From assembly GCA_028687425.1 (NCBI GenBank), contig JAQUAD010000005.1, forward strand, positions 1 to 64,000: DNA of 64,000 nt, in the 5' to 3' direction. The position numbers and the translations under genes were made by a program. This DNA is from Sideroxydans sp. (lineage in GTDB: Bacteria; Pseudomonadota; Gammaproteobacteria; Burkholderiales; Gallionellaceae). This document shows positions 16,201 to 27,861 of this stretch, in pieces. Each line of letters opens with the position of its first letter. Position 1 is the first letter of the stretch. Below the pieces are notes generated by a model. It did no database searches. It was given only the letters and a program-made list of their open reading frames with translations, and was not told where the DNA came from.

Positions 16201-17907
16201 ATGGAATTGACCGGTGCGGAGATAACGATACGCTGTTTGCAGGAGGAGGGGGTCGAGTATGTTTTCGGTTACCCCGGCGGCGCAGTGTTGTTCATTTATG
16301 ACGAGCTGTTCAAGCAGGAGACGGTCAAGCACGTGCTGGTGCGTCATGAACAGGCCGCAGTGCATGCGGCAGATGGCTATGCCCGTTCTACAGACAAGGT
16401 CGGCGTTGCGCTGGTGACCTCCGGCCCCGGCGTGACCAATGCCGTCACCGGCATCGCCACGGCGTATATGGATTCCATTCCCATGGTGGTGATCAGCGGA
16501 CAGGTGCCGACCAGCTTCATCGGCGAAGACGCCTTCCAGGAGGTCGACGCCGTCGGCATCACCCGCCCCTGCGTGAAGCACAACTTTCTGGTCAAGGACG
16601 TCAAGGATCTGGCTTCCACGCTGAAGAAAGCTTTCTATCTGGCCAAGAGCGGTCGCCCCGGCCCGGTGCTGGTGGATATCCCCAAGGATGTCTCCAACAC
16701 CAAGACCGCGTTCGAATATCCCTCTACGGTCAATATCCGCTCCTATCACCCGCAAGTCGCGGGCGATGCGAACCTGATCAAGCAGGCTGCGCAGATGTTG
16801 CTCGAAGCCAAGCGCCCCATGGTGTATGCGGGCGGCGGCGTGATCCTGTCCGACGCGGCCAAGCAGCTGACCGACTTGGTGCGCCTGATAGACGCGCCTT
16901 GCACAAACACACTGATGGGCCTGGGCGGTTATCCGGCCAGCGACAAGCAATTCGTCGGCATGCTGGGTATGCACGGCACTTACGAAGCCAACATGGGCAT
17001 GCAAAATTGCGACGTGCTGCTGGCCGTCGGTGCGCGCTTTGACGACCGCGTGATCGGCAACGTGGCGCACTTCAACTCCGTACCGCGCAAGATCATCCAT
17101 CTGGATATCGACCCGGCTTCCATCTCCAAGCGCGTCAAGGTCGATGTGCCGCTGGTCGGCGATGTCGCCAATGTGCTGGGCGAGCTGATCAAGGTGCTGA
17201 AAAGCAGCAAGCAGAAACCGGACGCAGCTGCACACAAGGACTGGTGGAAACAGATCGACGAATGGCGTGGTGCGAATTCACTGGTCTACAAGAATTCCAG
17301 CGAACTCATCAAACCGCAGTTTGTGATCGAGACCCTGCACAAGATCACGCGCGGCGACGCGTATGTCGCTTCCGACGTCGGTCAGCACCAGATGTGGGCC
17401 GCGCAGTACTACAAGTTCGACCAGCCGCGTCGCTGGATCAACTCCGGCGGTCTGGGCACCATGGGCTTCGGCCTGCCTGCCGCGATGGGTGTGCAGTTGG
17501 CACATCCCGACGCGACGGTCGCCTGCGTGACCGGCGAGGGCAGCATCCAGATGAACATTCAGGAACTGTCTACCTGCAAGCAGTTTAACTTGCCGATCAA
17601 GATCATCGCCTTGAACAACCGCTATCTGGGCATGGTGCGCCAGTGGCAGGAGTTCTTCCACGGCAACCGTTATTCGCAATCCTATATGGATGCCTTGCCG
17701 GATTTCGTGAAAGTCGCAGAAGCCTATGGTCACGTCGGCATCCTGGTGGAGAAACCCTCCGACGTGGAAGGTGCGCTGCAGGAAGCCTTCGCACGCAAGG
17801 ACGAGCTGGTGTTCCTCGACTTCCGTACCGACTCCACCGAGAACGTGTACCCGATGGTGCCCGGCGGCAGAGGCTTGTCGGAAGTGATCCTGGCGGAGGA
17901 CCTGTAA
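16201..17907 (+). CDS. ilvB: Acetolactate synthase, large (catalytic) subunit
   Basis: The enzyme makes 2-acetolactate or 2-aceto-2-hydroxybutyrate for valine, leucine and isoleucine. The 568-residue, thiamine-diphosphate-dependent protein shows the catalytic Glu in RHEQAAVHAADGYARS, FGYPGGAVL near the start and the cofactor segment GEGSIQMNIQELST ending in NNRYLGMV. The usual GDGS is GEGS here, a conservative change. ATG 16201 matches the common MELTGAEI opening; earlier in-frame starts lack support. It leads ilvB-ilvH-ilvC. It could equally be named ilvI. Confidence 0.95.
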   Translation: MELTGAEITIRCLQEEGVEYVFGYPGGAVLFIYDELFKQETVKHVLVRHEQAAVHAADGYARSTDKVGVALVTSGPGVTNAVTGIATAYMDSIPMVVISGQVPTSFIGEDAFQEVDAVGITRPCVKHNFLVKDVKDLASTLKKAFYLAKSGRPGPVLVDIPKDVSNTKTAFEYPSTVNIRSYHPQVAGDANLIKQAAQMLLEAKRPMVYAGGGVILSDAAKQLTDLVRLIDAPCTNTLMGLGGYPASDKQFVGMLGMHGTYEANMGMQNCDVLLAVGARFDDRVIGNVAHFNSVPRKIIHLDIDPASISKRVKVDVPLVGDVANVLGELIKVLKSSKQKPDAAAHKDWWKQIDEWRGANSLVYKNSSELIKPQFVIETLHKITRGDAYVASDVGQHQMWAAQYYKFDQPRRWINSGGLGTMGFGLPAAMGVQLAHPDATVACVTGEGSIQMNIQELSTCKQFNLPIKIIALNNRYLGMVRQWQEFFHGNRYSQSYMDALPDFVKVAEAYGHVGILVEKPSDVEGALQEAFARKDELVFLDFRTDSTENVYPMVPGGRGLSEVILAEDL

Positions 17908-17908
17908 C

Positions 17909-19452
<1,544 letters not shown>

Positions 19453-19466
19453 GCGCAGCAACAGAC

Positions 19467-19494
19467 AGAAGGTGAAGCGGATGCTTCACCTTCT
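19467..19494 (+). terminator. Terminator after ilvC
   Basis: AGAAGGTGAAGC and GCTTCACCTTCT make a perfect 12-bp stem with a GGAT loop, 15 bp after the ilvC stop. The T run that follows is interrupted (TTACATT). It separates the ilv genes from psd-pssA. Confidence 0.7.
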
Positions 19495-19526
19495 TTACAT
19501 TGGTTGTCATTTTTCGGCAATTTCAT

Positions 19527-20168
19527 ATGAGCAATTATCCTCACCCCATCATCGCCCGTGAGGGCTGGCCGTTCCTGGCGATCTCGCTGGTCGCCGCACT
19601 GGCCGTCTCGGCATGGTGCATCACATGGGCGATTCCGTTGTGGATCATCTTTGTATTCGTATTGCAGTTCTTCCGTGATCCGGCGCGCGTCATTCCGCAG
19701 GAAGCGGGCGCAGTGTTGTCTCCTGCTGATGGCCGCGTGATCAAGGTCGAGCGTACTACCGACCTGTATGGTGAGCGTGAAGCGCTGTTGGTCAGCGTGT
19801 TCATGAACGTGTTCAACGTGCATTCCAACCGCAGCCCGGTCGATGGGGTCATCGAAAAAGTGCAATATTTCCCGGGTAAGTTCGTCAATGCCGATCTGGA
19901 TAAGGCATCTAGCGAGAACGAGCGCAATGCCATCGTGCTGAAAACCAACGAGGGACAGACTGTGACCTTCGTGCAAGTGGCTGGCCTGATTGCACGTCGC
20001 ATCCTGTGTTACGTGAAAGTGGGCGATGTGCTGGCGCGCGGTCAACGCTACGGCTTCATCCGTTTCGGTTCGCGTGTGGATGTTTACTTGCCGCTGGATG
20101 CTACCGTCAAGGTCGCTATCGGTGATAAAGTGCGCGCAACCGAGACCATACTGGCCAAGTTGAACTGA
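19527..20168 (+). CDS. psd: Phosphatidylserine decarboxylase (short, archaeal-type)
   Basis: Psd converts phosphatidylserine to phosphatidylethanolamine. This 213-residue protein belongs to the short PSD form. It has an N-terminal hydrophobic hairpin (about 20-50), the conserved [12 protein letters not shown] and [16 protein letters not shown] segments, and the FGSR site near the C-terminus. There the chain cleaves itself between Gly and Ser to make the pyruvoyl group. ATG 19527 is chosen over an upstream start because [16 protein letters not shown] matches the family. pssA follows four bases later, so the two steps of PE synthesis are encoded together. Confidence 0.93.
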   Translation: MSNYPHPIIAREGWPFLAISLVAALAVSAWCITWAIPLWIIFVFVLQFFRDPARVIPQEAGAVLSPADGRVIKVERTTDLYGEREALLVSVFMNVFNVHSNRSPVDGVIEKVQYFPGKFVNADLDKASSENERNAIVLKTNEGQTVTFVQVAGLIARRILCYVKVGDVLARGQRYGFIRFGSRVDVYLPLDATVKVAIGDKVRATETILAKLN

Positions 20169-20172
20169 TCCC

Positions 20173-20925
20173 ATGAACCCGATGAACGCACGCAGCAAAA
20201 TGAACTTGCGCAGACGCAGCATCTATCTGCTGCCCAACCTGTTCACGACAGCTGCGCTGTTCGCGGGTTTCTACGCCATCGTGCAATCGATGAACGGCCG
20301 CTACGAGATCGCGGCGGTGTCTATCTTCATTGCGATGGTGCTGGATGGTCTGGACGGTCGCGTCGCACGCCTGACCCATACCCAGAGCGAGTTCGGTGCC
20401 GAGTACGACAGCCTGTCCGACATGGTGTCGTTCGGTGTGGCCCCCTCAATTCTGATGTATGAATGGGCGTTCCGCGATCTGGGCAAGTGGGGCTGGTTCG
20501 CAGCCTTCATCTATTGCACGGGGGCGGCACTGCGTCTGGCACGTTTCAACACCAACATCGATGTGGTCGACAAACGCTATTTCCAGGGGCTGCCCAGCCC
20601 GGCGGCGGCGGCACTGGTGGCGGGTTTCGTGTGGGTGATGCTGGACAACAAATTCACCGGTTACGACCTGCGCTGGTATGCCGCGGCTCTGACCGTGTTC
20701 GCCGGACTGTCCATGGTCAGCAACTGCAAGTACTACAGCTTCAAGTCGATCAACATGCGCAAGAGCGTGCCGTTCTTCGTGATCTTCCTGTTTGCGCTGT
20801 TCTTCATCTTCGTGGCGCAGAACCCGCCGCTGCACCTGTTCTTGCTGTTCTTCGCCTATTGTCTGTCTGGCTATGTGATGAGTTTGCTCGATCTGCGCAA
20901 AAAGCCAAATCCGCCCCAGCCGTAA
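20173..20925 (+). CDS. pssA: CDP-diacylglycerol-serine O-phosphatidyltransferase
   Basis: This 250-residue, multi-pass membrane enzyme makes phosphatidylserine from CDP-diacylglycerol and serine. The CDP-alcohol phosphotransferase motif is DGLDGRVARLTHTQSEFGAE followed by YDSLSD (D-G-x2-A-R-x8-G-x3-D-x3-D). It is the membrane, Gram-positive-like form, not the E. coli peripheral form. It pairs with psd upstream. A bidirectional terminator follows. Confidence 0.94.
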   Translation: MNPMNARSKMNLRRRSIYLLPNLFTTAALFAGFYAIVQSMNGRYEIAAVSIFIAMVLDGLDGRVARLTHTQSEFGAEYDSLSDMVSFGVAPSILMYEWAFRDLGKWGWFAAFIYCTGAALRLARFNTNIDVVDKRYFQGLPSPAAAALVAGFVWVMLDNKFTGYDLRWYAAALTVFAGLSMVSNCKYYSFKSINMRKSVPFFVIFLFALFFIFVAQNPPLHLFLLFFAYCLSGYVMSLLDLRKKPNPPQP

Positions 20926-20940
20926 GCAGCGGATAAACAA

Positions 20941-20970
20941 AAAGGGCGCATCTTACGATGCGCCCTTTTT
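20941..20970. terminator. Bidirectional terminator between pssA and the CBS gene
   Basis: GGGCGCATC and GATGCGCCC form a 9-bp stem around TTAC, flanked by AAAAA on one side and TTTTT on the other. Because pssA (plus) and the CBS gene (minus) converge here, it can end both transcripts. Confidence 0.9.
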
Positions 20971-20987
20971 GTTTCAGGCCTGCTGAC

Positions 20988-21560
20988 TTACTTGGCTGCC
21001 TTCTGGCGGCTGAGTTCGGTCAGGCGCAGGATCTTGGCAGAAGAGAACAGGCCGCGCAATTGAGGTTGCTTGCCTTCCTCGACTTCCAGTACCGGCATGT
21101 GTGTTTTGCCCGCCTTCTGCATGGCGGTCAGCACATCCTTCACGGTGGCCTTTTCGACATCGTGCATCTCGGCTACGACCCAATCCTGGGTGTGTTCCAT
21201 GATGTCGCTCACGCGGATGTCCTTATGGGTCACGCCGCGATCGGCAAAGCCGACGCTTTGCAGATACTGCATGGGCTTGGAACCCATGATGTCGTAGGCA
21301 GTGATGGAACCCAGCAGCTTTTCGGAACCCTTGTCCTTGACGAAGGCGATGCGCAGGCCAGCGACCTTCATTTCATGCAGGGCCTGGTCGATGGTCTCGT
21401 CAGGTGTGATCTTGAACATGCCGCGAACATGGAAGTCCGTCATGACGGTAGTGGCAGGGTCCTTCAGTTCAACTTGCCAAGGCTCGTTATGCGGCTCAAG
21501 GATGTCTTGGACGTGGCTGGTAGTCTTCAGCTCTGTTGGCTGCGGCGGGCGATGCGGCAT
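20988..21560 (-). CDS. CBS-domain protein
   Basis: The 190-residue protein consists of two CBS motifs (about 38-105 and 115-185). The first contains TDFHVRGMFKITPDETIDQAL and the second VSDIMEHTQDWVVAEMHDVE. CBS pairs usually bind adenosyl nucleotides and regulate a partner. No catalytic domain is attached. A GGAGAGAG ribosome site precedes the start. It stands alone between two convergent or same-strand gaps, so the partner is unknown. Confidence 0.85.
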   Translation of the reverse strand: MPHRPPQPTELKTTSHVQDILEPHNEPWQVELKDPATTVMTDFHVRGMFKITPDETIDQALHEMKVAGLRIAFVKDKGSEKLLGSITAYDIMGSKPMQYLQSVGFADRGVTHKDIRVSDIMEHTQDWVVAEMHDVEKATVKDVLTAMQKAGKTHMPVLEVEEGKQPQLRGLFSSAKILRLTELSRQKAAK

Positions 21561-21656
21561 GGAACTCTCTCCTTAGAACAGATGGTTGTTATCGATACAG
21601 CGCGGATTATAGCTGCAAGGTGATATTTCGTCAGTGCAAAACTAAGGGCATGGCCG

Positions 21657-22190
21657 TCAGTTGCGGCGCCAGAGTGTCTCGGCCCGGCCTTCTGCAAGGT
21701 TGATTGCGCGGCTGAGGATGAATAGCAGGTCGGACAGGCGGTTGAGGTATTGCATGCCATGGATGGGGGCAAGGCTGGCGCGTGCCAGTGGTACATATTC
21801 ACGCTCGGTGCGCCGCGCGACGCAGCGTGCCACATGGCACAGGGCTGCGGCACGACTGCCGCCGGGCAGGACGAATTCCTTGAGCGGCGGCAAGTCGGTA
21901 TTGAAACGAACGATCGCGGCATCCAGCCTTGCCAGCTTGGCTTTATCGAACGGTGCGCCGGGGACGGCCAATACGCCGCCCAGATCGAACAGATCATGCT
22001 GGATATCAAGCAACTCGCTGCGTATGGCATCGGGCAATGTCTCGCTCAGCAGCAGGCCGAGCTGGCTGTTGAGTTCGTCCACACTGCCGATGGCTGCGAT
22101 CCGCGGATCGTCCTTGGGCAGGCGCGAGCCATCGGCCAGGCCGGTCGTACCGTCGTCGCCGGTACGCGTGGTGATCTTGGAGAGTCTCAT
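21657..22190 (-). CDS. ATP:cob(I)alamin adenosyltransferase, PduO type
   Basis: The enzyme transfers the adenosyl group of ATP to cob(I)alamin to make coenzyme B12. The 177-residue protein starts MRLSKITTRTGDDGTTGLAD, the ATP-binding loop of the PduO family. It has the conserved VDELNSQLGLL, FVLPGG and CRRTERE-like (CVARRTEREY) segments and NRLSDLLF near the end. The ATG at 22190 overlaps the stop of the DUF1841 gene. It is the last gene of the long rsx-nth unit. No other B12 gene is in the window. Confidence 0.9.
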   Translation of the reverse strand: MRLSKITTRTGDDGTTGLADGSRLPKDDPRIAAIGSVDELNSQLGLLLSETLPDAIRSELLDIQHDLFDLGGVLAVPGAPFDKAKLARLDAAIVRFNTDLPPLKEFVLPGGSRAAALCHVARCVARRTEREYVPLARASLAPIHGMQYLNRLSDLLFILSRAINLAEGRAETLWRRN

Positions 22191-22609
22191 TGTCGTTCCA
22201 GACAATGCATGTAGACAGCCGCATCGGGCGCAGTCTTGTTGCGCTGTGCCTGCCAGATCATCTCGCCCAGACAATCCATCATCGCGTGCTGCGCTTCGTG
22301 TTCTGATTTGTATTTCTGCGTGAGCCGCGCAAACTGTTCGCGTATGCCATGCGGCTGACCGATGCTGATCTGCTCCTCGATGGTCAGGTGCATCATCAGA
22401 TGCAGGAAGGGATTCACCACGTCGCCATCCGGTGCGTAGTCCTTGTCCTGATTGCGTTCGGGATCGTCGAACAGCGCATGATATTCGGGATGCTTGTCGA
22501 TGAGTTGCGCAGTCAGATCTTCCAGCGGCGACAGCAGTTGCCCGGCACGGCGCTTGCGCCAGGATTCGAACAGGAACAGTCGCGCTTCATCGCGTGTAGG
22601 CTGGAACAT
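22187..22609 (-). CDS. DUF1841 family protein
   Basis: The 140-residue protein begins [20 protein letters not shown] and contains NPFLHLMMHLTIEEQISIGQP, both typical of DUF1841. The fold is predicted to be helical and no function is assigned. The start shares one base with the nth stop and the stop overlaps the adenosyltransferase start. It is therefore firmly within the operon. The HLxxHL-like pattern and conserved histidines could bind metal; this is a guess. Confidence 0.82.
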   Translation of the reverse strand: MFQPTRDEARLFLFESWRKRRAGQLLSPLEDLTAQLIDKHPEYHALFDDPERNQDKDYAPDGDVVNPFLHLMMHLTIEEQISIGQPHGIREQFARLTQKYKSEHEAQHAMMDCLGEMIWQAQRNKTAPDAAVYMHCLERQ

Positions 22610-23241
22610 CAGAACACCTTTTCGCTGTATTCGCACAGATCCTGTATGCAGCACTCGCCGCATTTCGGCTTGCGCGCCACGCATACATAGCGTCCATGCA
22701 GGATCAGCCAGTGATGCGCATCCTGCATGAATTCCTTGGGTACGACCTTCATCAGTTTCTTTTCGACTTCCACCACATCCTTGCCCGGTGCGAGGCCGAT
22801 GCGGTTGCTGATGCGGAAGATGTGGGTGTCGACCGCGATGGTGGGCTGGCCGAAGGCGGTGTTGAGGATCACGTTGGCGGTCTTGCGGCCGACGCCGGGC
22901 AGCGCTTCCAGCGCCTCTCGGGTCTGCGGTACTTCGCCGCCGTGTTGTTCGAGCAGGATGCGGCACATCTGGATGATGTGTTTGCTCTTGGTCTGATACA
23001 GGCCGATACGCTGCACGTATTCGCGCAGTTTGTCTTCGCCGAGGTCGTAGATTTTTTGTGGGGTGTTGGCGACTGGGAACAGTTCGCGCGTGGCGATGTT
23101 CACACTCTTGTCGGTGGCCTGTGCCGACAGGATCACCGCGACCAGCAATTCGAAATCGGACTTGTGTTCCAGCTCGGTGGTGGGGTGCGGGTTGGCGGCT
23201 TGCAGGCGCAGGAATATCTCGCGCCGTTTGGCTGCGTTCAT
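22609..23241 (-). CDS. nth: Endonuclease III (DNA glycosylase/AP lyase)
   Basis: Nth removes oxidised pyrimidines and cuts the abasic site. The 210-residue protein has the helix-hairpin-helix LPGVGRKTA with the catalytic Lys just after Gly-Arg, the catalytic Asp in VDTHIFRI, and the [4Fe-4S] ligands C-x6-C-x2-C-x5-C near the C-terminus. The start overlaps the rsxE stop (ATGA). The rsx-nth linkage is the same as in E. coli. Confidence 0.96.
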   Translation of the reverse strand: MNAAKRREIFLRLQAANPHPTTELEHKSDFELLVAVILSAQATDKSVNIATRELFPVANTPQKIYDLGEDKLREYVQRIGLYQTKSKHIIQMCRILLEQHGGEVPQTREALEALPGVGRKTANVILNTAFGQPTIAVDTHIFRISNRIGLAPGKDVVEVEKKLMKVVPKEFMQDAHHWLILHGRYVCVARKPKCGECCIQDLCEYSEKVF

Positions 23242-23933
23242 CCCTGTGCTGCCTCTGGCAAGGGCTCGGCAGCCGGCTTGGCGGCCACTTTCCTGGTGGC
23301 GCGCAGATCCAGCCAGTTCTTGGCAGCGATGATCAGCCCCAGACCGATGAAGGCACCGGGCGGCAGGATGGCCAGCAGGAAACCGTGATAGTCGGGGATG
23401 ACCGGCATCACCCAGGCTTTGGCCTGTTCGCCGAACAGCAGATCGATACCGGACAGCAAAGTACCCTTGCCGACGATCTCGCGCATGCCGCCCAGCACGG
23501 CCAGCACGGCGGTCAGGCCGAGCCCCATCATCATGCCGTCGAAGGCGGAAGGCAGGACAGGGTTCTTGGAGGCGAACGATTCGGCGCGCGCCAGCACGAT
23601 GCAGTTGGTCACGATCAGCGGCACGAAGATGCCGAGCACGATGTACAAGCCGTACAGGTAGGCGTTCATCAGGTACTGCACCACGGTCACCAACACTGCG
23701 ATGATGAGTACGAATACCGGGATGCGGATCTCGTTCGGCACATAGCTGCGCACCGGCGCAACGGTGGCGCTGGAGAGCGTCATCACCAGCGTGGTGGCGA
23801 TACCCAGACTGACTGCGTTGACCAGTGTGTTGCTGACCGCCAGCAGCGGACACAGGCCCAGCAGCTGCACCAGTCCCGGATTCTGTTTCCACAGACCGTT
23901 ATAGGCGATGTCCTTCATTTCAGAGAGGGTCAT
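23238..23933 (-). CDS. rsxE: Rnf/Rsx electron transport complex subunit E
   Basis: RsxE is one of the integral membrane subunits of the ion-translocating ferredoxin:NAD oxidoreductase (Rnf) or SoxR-reducing (Rsx) complex. The 231-residue protein shows [21 protein letters not shown], the family hallmark with a conserved Cys, and [17 protein letters not shown] with the second. Six membrane helices are evident. The ATG at 23933 overlaps the rsxG stop. The Ala/Pro/Lys-rich tail after residue 210 is longer than the core. Confidence 0.95.
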   Translation of the reverse strand: MTLSEMKDIAYNGLWKQNPGLVQLLGLCPLLAVSNTLVNAVSLGIATTLVMTLSSATVAPVRSYVPNEIRIPVFVLIIAVLVTVVQYLMNAYLYGLYIVLGIFVPLIVTNCIVLARAESFASKNPVLPSAFDGMMMGLGLTAVLAVLGGMREIVGKGTLLSGIDLLFGEQAKAWVMPVIPDYHGFLLAILPPGAFIGLGLIIAAKNWLDLRATRKVAAKPAAEPLPEAAQG

Positions 23934-24580
23934 TTGTGGGCTCCTTTTGCAGGCTGCGCATCGGCCACGAACAATTCGTCGCGATGCGCCTCGAAATACT
24001 GCAGGGCGCGATTCACTGCCTTGATCACCGCGCGCGGGGTGATGGTCGCGCCGGTCATGTGCTCGAATATACCGCCGTCCTTGCGCACCTTCCACAACTC
24101 GTCCTTGTGCAGGCTGCGCGAACGGCCGTCGAAGGTCTTGATCCAGTCGTTCTTGGCGATGTCGATGTAGTCGCCCAGTCCCGGCGTTTCATTGTGGTTG
24201 ACCACGCGTACGCCGCCCAGCGAACCGTCCGGATGGATGGACATGATCAATGCGATCTTGCCGCTGTAGCCGTCCGGTGCGACGGCTTCCAGCACCACCG
24301 CCACCGGCTTGCCGTCGCGCCGGGCGATATGTGCCTGTGTCGGTTCTTCCGTGCCCAGCATGTCATCCGCAGCAACCGTGCGGATGTCCTGCATGATGTC
24401 GTTGTCGTAAGAGCTGGGCGGGAGCAGTTGCGATACCAGTTGCAGCTTGGCCTTTTCCACCGTGGCGGCGATGGTGTCGCGCGTCAGGTAGTAGGTGGCG
24501 GACAGGATGGCGGTGCCGATGACAGCGAAGAACACCAGATTGATGGCGGTCTGCAGCGATGAGCGGGCGATGCGTTTCAT
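23930..24580 (-). CDS. rsxG: Rnf/Rsx electron transport complex subunit G (flavoprotein)
   Basis: RsxG has one N-terminal membrane helix and a periplasmic FMN-binding domain. FMN is linked through a phosphoester to a Thr in the motif seen here as TGATIT, within [27 protein letters not shown] is the other conserved block. The 216-residue start at 24580 (MKRIARSS) overlaps the rsxD stop. An ApbE transferase, needed to attach the flavin, is not in the window. Confidence 0.94.
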   Translation of the reverse strand: MKRIARSSLQTAINLVFFAVIGTAILSATYYLTRDTIAATVEKAKLQLVSQLLPPSSYDNDIMQDIRTVAADDMLGTEEPTQAHIARRDGKPVAVVLEAVAPDGYSGKIALIMSIHPDGSLGGVRVVNHNETPGLGDYIDIAKNDWIKTFDGRSRSLHKDELWKVRKDGGIFEHMTGATITPRAVIKAVNRALQYFEAHRDELFVADAQPAKGAHK

Positions 24581-25605
24581 TGCTTGCCCTCTTTCTTGCC
24601 GAACACGCTGGGCTGCGTCCATGCATCGATCAGCGGCACGCACATGTTCATCAGCAACGCGGCAAATGCAACGCCATCGGGGAAGCCGCCGAAGGTGCGG
24701 ATCAGCCAGGTCAGCAGCGCGGCACCGCAGGCATAGATCACGCGGCCGCGGAAAGTGGTGGGGCTGCCGACCGGGTCGGTGTAGATGAAGAATGCGCCCA
24801 GCAACGCCGCGCCGGAGAACAGGTGGAACAGCGGGCCGACGTAGTGCTCGGGATCGATCTGGTGGAACACCGCGGCAATAATGAACAAGGTAGCGAGATA
24901 GGTGACGGGTATCACCCAGGCGATGATGCGGGTGGCGATCATGTAAATGCCGCCGATGGCAAATCCCAGCGCGACCATCTCGCTGCCTTTGCCTGCCAGA
25001 TAACCGTAGATCGGCATGTTGCGAATCTCATCCACCGACAATCCCAGATGCAGTTGCGTCTTCAATGTATCCAGCGGCGTCGCCATGGTCAGCGTATCCA
25101 GTGTCGCGCCGGACGGCAGATGGCCGGTAAAGATGTAGCTCAACTGCTCGCTGAACGGGAGATGCAGCAGGCTCAGCATGCCCGGAGCCAGCCAGTGCGT
25201 CATGTGGGCGGGGAAAGAGATGATCAGTACGGCATAACCGACCATCGCGGGATTGAATGTGTTGTTGCCAAGACCGCCATAGAGATGTTTGGCCACCGCA
25301 ATGCCGAATGCGGTGCCGATCACGATCAGCCACCAGGGGGCGAGCGGCGGGATGGAGAGCGCCAGCAGGCAAGCAGTGATCAATGAGCTGTTGTCGGAGA
25401 GGTAGGGTTTAATCGGCCGGTTGCGCAGCTTGAGCATGGCGGCCTCGGTGGCGAGGGCGGTCACCACGGCCAGTGTGATCGACACCAGGATGGCCGGACC
25501 GAAATACCAGACATAGATTGCCACGCCAGGGATCAGCGCGATCAGCACGCGCAGCATGATCTGGCTGACCGAGACCGGGGTGGTGAGGAAAGGAGAGCTC
25601 CACAT
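24577..25605 (-). CDS. rsxD: Rnf/Rsx electron transport complex subunit D (flavoprotein)
   Basis: RsxD is a multi-pass membrane subunit that also carries covalent FMN. The 342-residue protein has about nine membrane helices, FNPAMVGYAVLIISFP, the likely flavin-bound Thr in LTMATPLD (about residue 180) and TDPVGSPTTFRGR near the C-terminal third. The ATG at 25605 gives MWSSPFLT, the usual start; upstream in-frame residues mirror rsxC. It follows rsxC by 13 bp. Confidence 0.94.
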   Translation of the reverse strand: MWSSPFLTTPVSVSQIMLRVLIALIPGVAIYVWYFGPAILVSITLAVVTALATEAAMLKLRNRPIKPYLSDNSSLITACLLALSIPPLAPWWLIVIGTAFGIAVAKHLYGGLGNNTFNPAMVGYAVLIISFPAHMTHWLAPGMLSLLHLPFSEQLSYIFTGHLPSGATLDTLTMATPLDTLKTQLHLGLSVDEIRNMPIYGYLAGKGSEMVALGFAIGGIYMIATRIIAWVIPVTYLATLFIIAAVFHQIDPEHYVGPLFHLFSGAALLGAFFIYTDPVGSPTTFRGRVIYACGAALLTWLIRTFGGFPDGVAFAALLMNMCVPLIDAWTQPSVFGKKEGKQ

Positions 25606-25618
25606 GTTCGACTGATCC

Positions 25619-27316
25619 TCAGTTGTGTTTGGGCGGTTCGTCGTCCGCCCCGGCATCGGATGCCATTTGCCGGATCTTGGCACGTCGCGCTTCGATGGCT
25701 TCGACCTCGGCACGCTGTTCCGGCGTCAGTTGTTCGGTGTTCTGGGGATTCGCGGCGGCGGCCTGTTCCTTGGCGCGTGCCAGTGCCGCATCAATGCGCA
25801 TCTGCTGCGTGTCGTCTGCATCGGCATCCGGATCGACCGGCGTTGGCAGCGCGGCGGCAGCTGCCGCTGCAGCGGCTTTGGCCTCGGCGGCGGCACGTTC
25901 TTTTTGCGCCAGTCGTTCGGCCTTCTCCTGCTTTTCCCGCTCGATGCGGAACTGGCGGAATTCATGGCGTTCGCGTGCCAGGTCGGCAGCGCGCTTGTCA
26001 TGGTCGCGTACGAGGATCTCGCTCTTGGCATAGCGGTAGTAGTGCACCAGCGGGATGTGGCTGGGGCACACGTAGGCGCAGGCACCGCACTCGATGCAGT
26101 CGAACAGGCTGAATTCCTGCGCCTTGCCGAAGTTGTTCGATTTGGCGAACCAGTACAGATCCTGCGGCTGCAGTTCGGCAGGGCAGACATCGGTACAACG
26201 CGTGCAGCGGATGCAGGGCAGTGCAGGCTCCGGCGGCGGGAACAGGGCGGGCGAGGCGGCGATGATGCAGTTGGTCGCTTTGGTAACACCGACGCTGCTA
26301 TCCGGCAGGTCGACACCCATCATGGGGCCCCCCATGATGTAGCGCTCGGTATCCGGCTTGTTGCCGGCATGTGCCACCAGTTCATGCACCGGTGTGCCGA
26401 GCAGCGCTTCGAAATTTTGCGGGTGCTCGACATTGCCGGTGACGGTGACGATACGCGACAGCAGCGGCTCGCCGTGGGTGATGGCACGCCAGACGCTCCA
26501 GGCGGTGGCGACATTGAAGCATTGCACACCTTTCTGGGTGGAGCGCACGCCAGCGGCGACTTCGATGCCGGTCAGGACGCGGATCAATTGTTTTGCGCCA
26601 CCGCCCGGATACAGCGTGGGCACGGCGATCACTTCCATGTGCTGATGGCCGTCCTCTTCCACTGCCTTGCGCATCGCGGCGATGGCTTCCGGTTTGTTGT
26701 CTTCGATACCGATCAGTACCTCTTCTGCATACAGCAGTTCGCGCAGCACTTCAGCGCCGCGCAGGATGTCGCGGGGACGCTCGCGCATCAGCATGTCGTC
26801 GCAGGTGATGTAGGGTTCGCATTCGGCACCGTTGATGACCAGCGTGGTGATCTTGTGATGGCGCGAATACGCTTTGATGTCGCTGGGAAACACGGCGCCA
26901 CCCAGGCCGACCACACCGGCTTCGCGCAGCAAATGACGCAGTTCGGTGTGCGAAGTGTTGTGATAGTCCACGCCGGCGTGGTCTATCCATTCTTCCTTGC
27001 CGTCCGGGATCAGTGTCACGCACAGATCGGGCATGCCGGATGCGTGGGCGACCGTCTGCATGTCGATGGCGGCGATCGTGCCGGAAGTCGGCGCATGCAC
27101 CGCGCTGGATTGTCGCCCTTCAGGGCGGCCGATACGCTGGCCTTTGAGCACGCGCTCACCGACCTGTACTTCCGGGATCGCGCAATTGCCGACATGCTGA
27201 TGCAGCGCGATGACCAGTTTCTGCGGCAGCGGCGGCGTCGCGATGGGAGTCCCCGTCGATTGGGTTTTTTGTGTCGGCGGGTGGATGCCGCCGTGGAAAC
27301 GATGCAATTTCCTCAT
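25619..27316 (-). CDS. rsxC: Rnf/Rsx electron transport complex subunit C
   Basis: RsxC is the peripheral subunit that reacts with NAD(H) in Rnf. The 565-residue protein starts [14 protein letters not shown]. It has the NADH/FMN-binding region like complex I NuoF ([28 protein letters not shown]), a SLBB-like part and two [4Fe-4S] sites [12 protein letters not shown] and [12 protein letters not shown]. The tail from about residue 450 is a long Lys/Glu/Ala-rich coiled coil, shorter than the repeat tail of E. coli RsxC. The start overlaps the rsxB stop. Confidence 0.95.
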   Translation of the reverse strand: MRKLHRFHGGIHPPTQKTQSTGTPIATPPLPQKLVIALHQHVGNCAIPEVQVGERVLKGQRIGRPEGRQSSAVHAPTSGTIAAIDMQTVAHASGMPDLCVTLIPDGKEEWIDHAGVDYHNTSHTELRHLLREAGVVGLGGAVFPSDIKAYSRHHKITTLVINGAECEPYITCDDMLMRERPRDILRGAEVLRELLYAEEVLIGIEDNKPEAIAAMRKAVEEDGHQHMEVIAVPTLYPGGGAKQLIRVLTGIEVAAGVRSTQKGVQCFNVATAWSVWRAITHGEPLLSRIVTVTGNVEHPQNFEALLGTPVHELVAHAGNKPDTERYIMGGPMMGVDLPDSSVGVTKATNCIIAASPALFPPPEPALPCIRCTRCTDVCPAELQPQDLYWFAKSNNFGKAQEFSLFDCIECGACAYVCPSHIPLVHYYRYAKSEILVRDHDKRAADLARERHEFRQFRIEREKQEKAERLAQKERAAAEAKAAAAAAAAALPTPVDPDADADDTQQMRIDAALARAKEQAAAANPQNTEQLTPEQRAEVEAIEARRAKIRQMASDAGADDEPPKHN

Positions 27317-27861
27317 TTCGATAGCTTCAAAGGAGTCACCGGATAACGCCATTTCCAGGTGGTCAGTTTCTCTTCGATCGGCAGCATGCTGATGCAATCC
27401 ACCGGGCAGGGCGGCACGCACAGTTCGCAGCCGGTGCATTCGGAGGCGATGATGGTGTGCATCTGCTTGGCCGCCCCGGCGATGGCGTCCACCGGGCAAG
27501 CCTGGATGCACAAGGTACAGCCGATGCATGTCTGTTCGTCGATAAAGGCGACTGCCTTGGGTTTCGGTTGCGCGTTCTCACCGAAAGGCTTGAACTCCAC
27601 GCCCAGCAGTTCGGCCAGTTTGTGGATGCCTTCTTCGCCGCCGGGCGGGCACAGGTTGATGTCAGCTTCGCCCTTGGCGATGGCATCGGCATAGGGTTTG
27701 CAGCCGGGATAGCCGCATTGCCCGCATTGTGTCTGCGGCAATACCGCGTCGATCTTCTCCGCCAGCGGATTGCCTTCGACGCGGAAACGGATCGATGCAT
27801 AGCCAAGAATCAAACCCAGCAGCGCCGCGAGGGCGATCATGATCCAGAGTGCTGTGATCAT
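27313..27861 (-). CDS. rsxB: Rnf/Rsx electron transport complex subunit B (iron-sulfur protein)
   Basis: RsxB is membrane-anchored by its first 24 residues. It has the 4Fe-4S domain [10 protein letters not shown] (with a further Cys in NLCPPGG) and two ferredoxin-type clusters [14 protein letters not shown] and [14 protein letters not shown]. It is the likely entry point for electrons from soluble ferredoxin or the exit toward SoxR. 182 residues. The start overlaps the rsxA stop (ATGA). Confidence 0.96.
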   Translation of the reverse strand: MITALWIMIALAALLGLILGYASIRFRVEGNPLAEKIDAVLPQTQCGQCGYPGCKPYADAIAKGEADINLCPPGGEEGIHKLAELLGVEFKPFGENAQPKPKAVAFIDEQTCIGCTLCIQACPVDAIAGAAKQMHTIIASECTGCELCVPPCPVDCISMLPIEEKLTTWKWRYPVTPLKLSK